Under the pieces are notes generated by a model. It searched no databases, was not told the origin of the DNA, and saw only the letters and a list, made by a program, of their open reading frames with translations. From contig JBNKCL010000051.1 in the NCBI GenBank assembly GCA_050287725.1, positions 1 through 11,218 on the forward strand: a stretch of DNA of 11,218 nt, given 5' to 3'. Source of the stretch: CBFDBF01 sp050287725. GTDB lineage: Bacteria > Pseudomonadota > Gammaproteobacteria > Chromatiales > Chromatiaceae. Numbering within the stretch: the stretch's first letter is position 1; each line of letters opens with the position of its first letter. The position numbers and the translations under genes are program-made. Below, piece after piece: positions 6,324-11,218 of the stretch.

Positions 6324-6495
6324 GGCGGCTCGGTTCCGCCGGGCCATTCGGCCGGCTGCGCGTGAAGCTTTGCTTCACCGGCGCTTGCCTCACCCCTGGC
6401 GGGCGTTCGCCGCGCTGCGTTTGTCCACTGGACAAACGGTCTGCCGGGTCGCTCCCGCCATCCCTGGCTCCCGCGACCTTAGAACATCCCTGTTC
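6324..6495 (-). repeat. Tandem array of imperfect and perfect palindromes between thiS and thiG (REP-like mosaic element)
   Basis: At least six hairpins stand side by side in about 170 bp. They are GGCGG/CCGCC (6324-6340); GGCC/GGCC around ATTC (6342-6353); GTGAAGC-TTT-GCTTCAC (6362-6378); a 9-bp stem CGTTTGTCC/GGACAAACG with loop ACT (6418-6438); GGTCGC/GCGACC (6447-6478) enclosing an inner GCCA/TGGC stem around ATCCCT; and GAACA-TCCC-TGTTC (6482-6495). The last one ends 1 nt before the thiS stop codon. The recurring ATCCCTG (CAGGGAT on the transcribed strand) in the last two loops resembles dispersed intergenic palindromic elements that I recall from other GC-rich gammaproteobacteria. Open frames across it, such as 6269-6751, show no protein-like sequence. 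It could stabilise or separate the thiS and thiG parts of the transcript. Confidence 0.75.
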
Positions 6496-6496
6496 G

Positions 6497-6697
6497 TCAC
6501 CCCCCGCCGATGGCGCGGACGATCTCGACCCGGTCGTCGGGTTGCAGCCGGTAATCGCCGAAGGTGCTGCGGGGGATCACCTCCTGATTGATCTCCACCG
6601 CAATCTTCCCGCCGGTCAGCTCCAGTTGCTGAATCAGGGATGTGAGCTGAAGCCCGGCTTCCACCTGGGTTTCTTCACCGTTGACATAGATCCGCAT
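6497..6697 (-). CDS. thiS: Sulfur carrier protein ThiS
   Basis: This 66-residue ubiquitin-like protein carries sulfur as a C-terminal thiocarboxylate and donates it to ThiG during thiazole synthesis. The sequence begins MRIYVNGEETQV. It continues with the beta-grasp pattern LTSLIQQLELTGGKIAVEINQEVIPR (conserved VEIN and the IPRS turn), DRVEIVRAIGG, and ends in glycines (GGG at 64-66), as needed for adenylation by ThiF/MoeB-type enzymes. The start is the ATG at 6697. The same frame stays open far upstream, but there it runs antisense to the acyl-CoA synthetase gene and is not family-like. The ribosome-binding site is weak. thiG follows on the same strand after the hairpin array. Confidence 0.95.
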   Translation of the reverse strand: MRIYVNGEETQVEAGLQLTSLIQQLELTGGKIAVEINQEVIPRSTFGDYRLQPDDRVEIVRAIGGG

Positions 6698-6732
6698 GAC
6701 GTATGGGGAACCGTTTTTGGCTCGGAATCGGT

Positions 6733-6760
6733 TAACAGATTGGAAAAATAATTTTACACT
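6733..6760 (+). promoter_or_regulatory. Possible sigma-70 promoter for the acyl-CoA synthetase gene
   Basis: TTAACA (6733-6738) and TACACT (6755-6760), separated by 16 nt, sit in the only AT-rich stretch of the thiS/acyl-CoA synthetase divergent region, about 36 nt before the GTG start. Each box differs from consensus at one or two positions. It is a prediction by eye. A promoter for thiS facing the other way must lie in the same roughly 100 nt but was not resolved. Confidence 0.5.
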
Positions 6761-6795
6761 AAACCATCCATCCCAGCAGCGGACAACGCCATACC

Positions 6796-8625
6796 GTGAA
6801 CGATGTATTATCCAGCTGGAACGAGGATCTGGTTTCAGTTGAAAGCGCAGGGACATTGGCCGGGCTGTTTCTTCAGCGCGTTGAACGCTCCCCAGAGCGA
6901 CCCGCCTATCGCAGCTATGATCGGGACTCCTCCTCCTGGCGGGACTACAGCTGGAAGGAGATGGCCGAGCAGGTCGCTCGTTGGCAGGCGGCATTGGCCC
7001 AGGAGGGGTTGCGCCCCGGGGACCGGGTGGCGATCCAGCTGCGAAACTGCCCCGAGTGGGTGATATTCGACCAGGCCTGCCTCGGGTTGCAGTTGGTGAC
7101 GGTGCCGCTCTACACCGACGACAACCCGGACAATATCGCATATATCCTGGAGGACGCGGCGGTCAAACTGCTGCTGGTGCAGGATGCGGGCCGCTGGAAA
7201 AGACTGTTGCCCGAGTTGCCGGAAGAGGGCTCCCTCCGCCGGGTGCTGCTCCTGGATTCGGGAGCGGCCGGGGAAGGTCCGGAGGATGAGAGGGTCAGCC
7301 ATGTAACGAAGTGGTTGCCGGAGGGGGGCGGCGCGTTGCTGCGCCACAAGGGGAACCCCCACGCCCTTGCCACCATCGTCTATACCTCCGGCACCACCGG
7401 TCGCCCGAAAGGGGTGATGCTGAGTCACCATAACATGCTTGCCATCGCGCATGCGGGGGTGACGGCGGTGGATTGCTACCGGGAGGACCTGTTTCTTTCG
7501 TTCCTGCCGCTTTCGCATACCCTGGAACGGACCGCCGGCTACTATCTGCCCATCATGACCGGTTCCGCGGTTGCCTTTGGACGTTCCGTGAACCAGCTGG
7601 CGGATGACCTGCAGGCGATTCGTCCCACCGTGATGATCACGGTGCCGCGGGTATTGGAGCGCATCTATGCGCGGATTCAGGGACAACTGGCCCAGAAACC
7701 GGCCATCGCGCGCGGGTTGTTTTCACTGGCCAGGCGGGTGGGTTGGAACCGCTTTCTCTATCAGCAGGGCCGGCGACGCTGGATGCCGCAACTGTTGCTG
7801 TGGCCGTTGCTGGAAAAAGCGGTGGCGCGCAAGATCGCCGCCCGGCTGGGGGGGCGGATGCGGGCCGTTGTGAGCGGCGGCGCGGCGCTGGCCCCGGAGA
7901 TCGCACGCAGTTTCCTCGGCCTGGGTATCCCCCTGTTGCAAGGATACGGCCTCACCGAGACCAGCCCGGTGGTGAGCGTCAATCCGCTACAGGACAACGA
8001 CCCAGCCTCCGTGGGGGTGCCGCTGCGGGGTGTGGAGATAATGATCGGGGAGAATGACGAACTGCTGGTAAAAGGGCCGGGGGTGATGCTGGGATACTGG
8101 AACAACCATGCCGCCACGGCCGCGACCATCGATTCCGACGGTTGGCTCCATACCGGGGATCAGGCCCGGATCGAGAACGGCCACATCTATATCACGGGCC
8201 GGATCAAGGAGATTCTGGTGCTTTCCAACGGCGAAAAGGTGCCGCCGGTGGATATGGAGCTGGCGATCCTGCTGGACCCGCTGTTCGAGCAAGTGATGGT
8301 GATCGGCGAGGGGCGCTCCTATCTGACGGCGTTGACGGTTCTGAACGCCGATCTGTGGCCGGGGCTGGCGCAGGACCAGGGCCTGAATCCGCTGGACCCG
8401 GCGGCGATCACGGATGAACGCATCAGTACCGAACTATTGCGCAGGATTCGGGCGGCGCTGCACGATTTTCCGGGTTTTGCCAAGATTCGCCGGGTGGTGG
8501 TGACGCTGGAGCCGTGGACCGTCGAGAACGGCCTGATGACACCGACCATGAAGGTGAAGCGGGCCAAGATCCTGGAGCGGTTTGCCGAGCGGATCAATGC
8601 CCTCTACTCCTCCGGCCCGGGTTAG
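6796..8625 (+). CDS. Long-chain fatty acyl-CoA synthetase (AMP-forming, COG1022-type)
   Basis: This 609-residue member of the ANL adenylate-forming superfamily activates a fatty acid with ATP and then forms the CoA thioester. The phosphate-binding loop YTSGTTGRPKG begins at residue 196. FLPLSHTLER follows, then GYGLTETSPVVS (383-394), which holds the adenine/acyl pocket and the conserved Thr-Glu. The LHTGD motif ends with Asp455, which should bind ribose, and the hinge reads GRIKEILVLSNGEKVPP. The C-terminal TPTMKVKR carries the expected catalytic lysine. The NGEKVPP hinge and overall length suit the long-chain type rather than acetyl-CoA synthetase or E. coli FadD. The start is the GTG at 6796 (VNDVLSSWNEDL): no in-frame ATG lies upstream, and the ATG at 6803 is out of frame. 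Substrate chain length is not determined. Confidence 0.93.
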   Translation: MNDVLSSWNEDLVSVESAGTLAGLFLQRVERSPERPAYRSYDRDSSSWRDYSWKEMAEQVARWQAALAQEGLRPGDRVAIQLRNCPEWVIFDQACLGLQLVTVPLYTDDNPDNIAYILEDAAVKLLLVQDAGRWKRLLPELPEEGSLRRVLLLDSGAAGEGPEDERVSHVTKWLPEGGGALLRHKGNPHALATIVYTSGTTGRPKGVMLSHHNMLAIAHAGVTAVDCYREDLFLSFLPLSHTLERTAGYYLPIMTGSAVAFGRSVNQLADDLQAIRPTVMITVPRVLERIYARIQGQLAQKPAIARGLFSLARRVGWNRFLYQQGRRRWMPQLLLWPLLEKAVARKIAARLGGRMRAVVSGGAALAPEIARSFLGLGIPLLQGYGLTETSPVVSVNPLQDNDPASVGVPLRGVEIMIGENDELLVKGPGVMLGYWNNHAATAATIDSDGWLHTGDQARIENGHIYITGRIKEILVLSNGEKVPPVDMELAILLDPLFEQVMVIGEGRSYLTALTVLNADLWPGLAQDQGLNPLDPAAITDERISTELLRRIRAALHDFPGFAKIRRVVVTLEPWTVENGLMTPTMKVKRAKILERFAERINALYSSGPG

Positions 8626-8644
8626 CGCCCGGTTCCGGCGGCGC

Positions 8645-8674
8645 TTGCGTCCTTCCCGTCCCGCCGCATAAAAT
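8645..8674 (+). promoter_or_regulatory. Probable sigma-70 promoter of the tRNA-Gly gene
   Basis: TTGCGT (8645-8650) and TAAAAT (8669-8674) are separated by 18 nt. They are followed by a C/G-rich stretch (CACCCTTCCCGG) resembling the discriminators of stringently controlled stable-RNA promoters. A start near 8681 would leave a leader of about 45 nt before the mature tRNA. The pattern is good but was judged by eye. Confidence 0.6.
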
Positions 8675-8725
8675 CACCCTTCCCGGTGCAGGCGGGTTCC
8701 TGCCGGCGCCGTGGAAGCGTTCCAG

Positions 8726-8799
8726 GCGGGTGTAGTTCAATGGTAGAACTCCAGCTTCCCAAGCTGGTCACGTGGGTTCGATTCCCATCACCCGCTCCA
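8726..8799 (+). tRNA. tRNA-Gly, anticodon CCC
   Basis: The 74-nt cloverleaf has an encoded CCA end. The 7-bp acceptor stem GCGGGTG/CACCCGC is perfect, with U73 before CCA (8797-8799). The D-arm is GTTCAATGGTAGAAC. The anticodon stem CCAGC/GCTGG encloses loop TTCCCAA, giving anticodon CCC at 8758-8760, which reads GGG glycine codons. The T-arm is GTGGG-TTCGATT-CCCAT, with a G-T or mismatched end pair. It closely matches the E. coli tRNA-Gly(CCC) encoded by glyU. It appears to be a single gene with its own upstream promoter and a terminator-like structure 12 nt downstream. Confidence 0.97.
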
Positions 8800-8810
8800 T
8801 TTTCTCAAGG

Positions 8811-8919
8811 CTGCCGCCTACGACCCTGTAGCCACGTCCAGCCCGGCCACCGACCCGTTGATACTTCCGCATCCGGAAAAACCGTACGGCTGAACGGGTC
8901 GTGGGCGGTAGTTTTTTTT
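8811..8919 (+). terminator. Long-stem intrinsic terminator downstream of tRNA-Gly, with a competing inner hairpin
   Basis: Bases 8811-8826 (CTGCCGCCTACGACCC) pair along 16 positions with 8896-8911 (GGGTCGTGGGCGGTAG), with only two G-U wobbles. The stem is followed immediately by eight T (8912-8919). The closed loop is 69 nt, very large for a terminator, and holds a small TTCCG/CGGAA hairpin (8865-8878). A second, mutually exclusive stem is perfect over 9 bp: CGACCCGTT (8851-8859) with AACGGGTCG (8893-8901). It would occupy the right arm of the terminator. Ending the tRNA transcript is the simplest role. Switching, or release of a short RNA, is possible. Confidence 0.7.
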
Positions 8920-8950
8920 GTACGGCTGGGCCATTCTTAAAAAATGGTTG

Positions 8951-9016
8951 GGGAACCTGCACGAAGACCTTTTTCTGTCGTCTGAAAAGGGGGCGGTCCG
9001 AAGTCTTCGGGTTCCC
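8951..9016 (+). promoter_or_regulatory. Structured leader hairpin upstream of the AsmA-family gene
   Basis: GGGAACC (8951-8957) pairs with GGTTCCC (9010-9016) and CGAAGAC (8962-8968) with GTCTTCG (9003-9009), giving 14 bp interrupted by a one-sided TGCA bulge. An inner CCTTTT/AAAAGG stem (8968-8973 with 8985-8990) is possible. The right flank also forms a DNA near-palindrome, CCGAAG-T-CTTCGG (8998-9010). The hairpin ends 25 nt before GGAGGAG (9042-9048). No downstream T-run is present, so it is not a terminator on this strand. An mRNA-stability element, protein-binding leader or operator are all possible. Confidence 0.5.
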
Positions 9017-9052
9017 ACAGGATCGAATCCAATAAAAACCGGGAGGAGAGTT

Positions 9053-11218
9053 ATGGTGAAGCTGATCAAGATTCTGGTTTGGCTGCTGCTGGTCGTGGTA
9101 GTGCTGATCGGGACAGCCGTGGTGGTGGCCCCGTTGGTATTGGACCCCAACGATTTCAAGGGCGACATCATTACGCAGGTGAAGGAACGCACGGGCCGGG
9201 ACCTGAAGATTGACGGCGATCTGAAACTCTCGGTCTTCCCGTGGCTCGGGATCGAGATCGGAGAGGTGGAACTGGGCAACGCCCCGGGGTTTGGGGATCA
9301 GCCCTTCGCCGCCGCCAAGTCCGCCGCGGTGCGGGTCAAGCTGATGCCGTTATTCGACAAGGAACTTGTGGTGGACACCATCGGCGTCGACGGCCTGGTG
9401 CTCAATCTTGCGAAAGCGAAGGACGGCCATACCAACTGGGATGATCTGGTGGCGGCCGAAGAGCCGGCTGCGGAGAAGGGTGCGGCCGAACCGGGGACCG
9501 AGGGCGGCGGTTTGGCCAGGCTCGCCATCGGCGGGGTCGATATCCAGGACGGCCGGATCAGCTGGGATGACCGGCAGGCCGGCGAAAAGTACGAAATCTC
9601 CGGGCTGTTGCTCAAGAGCGGCGCCATTGAGCCGGGTCATCCGGTGGCGCTGGAGACCGGCTTGACCCTCAAGCAGGCCAAGCCGCAGTTGACGGCGAAA
9701 CTCAGAATGACCGGCACGGTGGTGCTGGACGAAGAGGCCGGCCGGCTGACCGTGGACGATCTGCAGGCGGAGGTGGACGCCACCGGCGAGGCCATTCCGC
9801 GCGGGAATCTGCGGGCGGCGCTGGCGACGGCGCTGGGGCTGGCGCTGGACGGCAGCAGCCTGACGCTGGATCGGCTGAATCTCACCTCGGGCAACCTGCA
9901 ACTCACAGGCAACCTGAAAGGCAGCGATCTCGGCGGTACGCCGGCCTTCAGCGGGGCGCTGAAACTGGCGCCGTTCAACCTGCGCGGCTGGCTGCAGAGC
10001 CAGGGGATGACGGTTCCCGAGACCGCCGATGCCGGTGTCCTGACCCGCTTCGGAGCCGAAACCACGCTGGCCTCCCGGGCGGGCGCCACCGAGTTGGAGA
10101 AACTGAAGATTACCCTGGACGACACCCAGGTGACCGGGGGCGCCCGGTTGCGAGGGGAAGCCATCGGCTTCGGCCTGAATGTGGATGCCATCGATCTGGA
10201 TCGTTATCTCCCGCCCAAGCGCGAGGAGCGGGCGGGCGCCGGCACGGGCGCCGGGAGCGGCGGCGATGAGGAGTTACTGCCGGTGGAGACCCTGCGGGGG
10301 TTGAACCTGAACGGCTCCCTCACGATCGGGCGGCTGGTGGTCAATCAGCTGAAGGCGGAGGATGTCCGGATCGACGTGAAGGCGGCCGGCGGCCAGTTGC
10401 ATCTGGATCAACGGGTCAACCGCTTTTACGAGGGCAGTTACCAGGGCAGCACCGATGTGGATGTGCGGGGCGCCACACCCCTGGTGCGTTCGGAAAGCGC
10501 ACTGGCCAATGTCCAGGCCTCCCCTCTGTTACTGGATCTCACCGGGAAAGACCGGCTGAGCGGCACGGGGCGCTTCAATGCCAAACTCAACGCCCGGGGG
10601 AATAGCGCCAACTCCTGGAAACGCACCCTGGCGGGAAATCTCGATTTCCGGTTTGAAAACGGGGCGGTGAAGGGGATCAATCTGGCGCAGACCATCCGTG
10701 AGACCAAGGCGCTGTTCGAGGGGAAACCGGCGCCCAAGTCGAACGAGCCGGTGCAGACCGATTTTTCGGAACTGAGCGGTACCGGCGTGATCACCAACGG
10801 GATCCTGACCAACCGCGATCTCTCGGCGAAGTCCCCCTATCTGCGGGTGAACGGGGCCGGCACCGTGAACCTGGTGTCGGAGGCGACCGATTACGACCTC
10901 CGGACCGTGATCGTGGGCACCGCCAAGGGACAGGGCGGCAAGGAGCTGGCAGATCTCGAAGGTGTGACCATCCCGGTCCATGTGAGCGGCCGTTACTCCG
11001 ATCCCAAATACAGCGTTAACTGGGCGGAGGTCCTGACCAGCAGCCAGAAGGCGAAGCTGCAGGAGAAGTTGCAGGAGCGGCTGCAGGACGCACTGGGTGG
11101 TAAGAAGGCCGACGAGGCCGCCACCGGTGACGCCGCCGCCGGAAGCGTCGACACGGGTGGTGGCACCGACAGCGGCACCACGGACGGCAAAAAGAGCCTG
11201 GAGGATCAGCTGAGAGAC
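9053..11218 (+). CDS. AsmA-family envelope protein (3' end outside window)
   Basis: 722 residues are visible and the frame is still open at the window edge. The N-terminus MVKLIKILVWLLLVVVVLIG is a single membrane anchor (about residues 5-28). The AsmA signature follows: LDPNDFKGDIITQVKERTGRDL, then IDGDLKLSVFPWLGIEIGEVELGNAPGFG. Repeated short beta-strand units follow, as expected of a periplasmic groove protein. Two low-complexity linkers interrupt it, rich in Ala/Glu/Gly at about 133-152 and in Gly/Ala at about 389-405. The C-terminal half has the AsmA_2-like LSGTGRFNAKLNARG, FRFENGAVKGINLAQTIR and GRYSDPKYSVNW segments. A charged helix (SSQKAKLQEKLQERLQDAL) and a Gly/Thr/Asp-rich tail follow. 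AsmA proteins are linked to outer-membrane assembly and lipid transport. GGAGGAG at 9042-9048 supports the ATG. It is longer than E. coli AsmA (617 aa). Confidence 0.92.
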   Translation, partial: MVKLIKILVWLLLVVVVLIGTAVVVAPLVLDPNDFKGDIITQVKERTGRDLKIDGDLKLSVFPWLGIEIGEVELGNAPGFGDQPFAAAKSAAVRVKLMPLFDKELVVDTIGVDGLVLNLAKAKDGHTNWDDLVAAEEPAAEKGAAEPGTEGGGLARLAIGGVDIQDGRISWDDRQAGEKYEISGLLLKSGAIEPGHPVALETGLTLKQAKPQLTAKLRMTGTVVLDEEAGRLTVDDLQAEVDATGEAIPRGNLRAALATALGLALDGSSLTLDRLNLTSGNLQLTGNLKGSDLGGTPAFSGALKLAPFNLRGWLQSQGMTVPETADAGVLTRFGAETTLASRAGATELEKLKITLDDTQVTGGARLRGEAIGFGLNVDAIDLDRYLPPKREERAGAGTGAGSGGDEELLPVETLRGLNLNGSLTIGRLVVNQLKAEDVRIDVKAAGGQLHLDQRVNRFYEGSYQGSTDVDVRGATPLVRSESALANVQASPLLLDLTGKDRLSGTGRFNAKLNARGNSANSWKRTLAGNLDFRFENGAVKGINLAQTIRETKALFEGKPAPKSNEPVQTDFSELSGTGVITNGILTNRDLSAKSPYLRVNGAGTVNLVSEATDYDLRTVIVGTAKGQGGKELADLEGVTIPVHVSGRYSDPKYSVNWAEVLTSSQKAKLQEKLQERLQDALGGKKADEAATGDAAAGSVDTGGGTDSGTTDGKKSLEDQLRD

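Noticed and set aside
6243..6347. 35-codon N-terminal extension of thiG
   Set aside because: The family N-terminus begins at the MSEQ start at 6242, and the extension runs into the palindrome array.
6269..6751. 160-codon plus-strand open frame over the thiS-thiG spacer
   Set aside because: It crosses the hairpin array and runs antisense through thiS; the translation has no protein-like features.
6698..6795. TPP riboswitch before thiS
   Set aside because: The conserved CTGAGA-type core and the rest of the THI box were not found on the leftward strand, and the spacer to the divergent gene is only about 100 nt.
6698..7141. Long N-terminal extension of the thiS frame
   Set aside because: It is antisense to the acyl-CoA synthetase, Pro/Arg/Ser-rich and unlike ThiS, which is complete at 66 residues.
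8615..8635. Terminator at the end of the acyl-CoA synthetase gene (CCGGG...CCCGG)
   Set aside because: It is only a 5-bp stem overlapping the stop codon, with no T-run.
8915..8943. Promoter TTTTTG-17-TAAAAA for the AsmA gene
   Set aside because: The -35 match is poor and comes from the terminator T-run; the spacing fits but the evidence is too weak to list.
8774..9030. Integration (att) site repeat of the tRNA-Gly 3' end
   Set aside because: The only later resemblance is a short GGATCGAATCC (9020-9030), a partial inverted match to the T-loop; there is no direct repeat of the tRNA end and no integrase.
1..11218. Defence, toxin-antitoxin, phage or secretion system
   Set aside because: All substantial reading frames resolve to housekeeping or metabolic families. 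The macro-domain gene has no ADP-ribosyltransferase partner here that would make a DarTG-like pair.

Overview
The window looks like ordinary chromosome from a GC-rich gammaproteobacterium with a respiratory cytochrome bc1 complex. The order petB-petC-sspA-sspB is typical of gammaproteobacteria, and the proteins read like members of the Chromatiales or a nearby sulfur-oxidiser group. That placement comes from recall of family sequences, not from a search. There are no transposases, phage genes or CRISPR arrays. I found no clearly new multi-gene system. The features most worth a second look are an unusual cytochrome b C-terminus and three structured intergenic regions.

Layout. Positions 1-1382 (+): the 3' part of petB (cytochrome b) and petC (cytochrome c1), overlapping by ATGA and closed by an intrinsic terminator. 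Positions 1529-3342 (+): sspA, sspB, a macro-domain hydrolase and a small two-helix membrane protein. This run ends tail to tail, with a 17-nt overlap, against a leftward block. Positions 3326-6697 (-), in transcription order: thiS, a 254-nt spacer full of hairpins, thiG, trmB, fetA, fetB. The last three genes overlap one another. Positions 6796-8625 (+): a long-chain acyl-CoA synthetase that diverges from thiS. Positions 8726-8799 (+): tRNA-Gly(CCC), followed by a long-stem terminator. Positions 9053-11218 (+): an AsmA-family envelope protein, open at the right edge, behind a structured leader.

How the genes work together. PetB and PetC are two of the three core bc1 subunits; the Rieske gene petA is expected just left of the window. 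SspA is an RNA polymerase-associated stress regulator, and SspB delivers ssrA-tagged proteins to ClpXP. ThiS carries sulfur and ThiG is the thiazole synthase of thiamine synthesis. TrmB makes m7G46 in tRNA. FetAB is an ABC pair linked to iron export in E. coli. The acyl-CoA synthetase and the AsmA protein belong to lipid and envelope metabolism.

No stretch longer than 300 bases lacks a gene. The two longest spacers, 6243-6496 and 8800-9052, are both unusually rich in inverted repeats and are described below.
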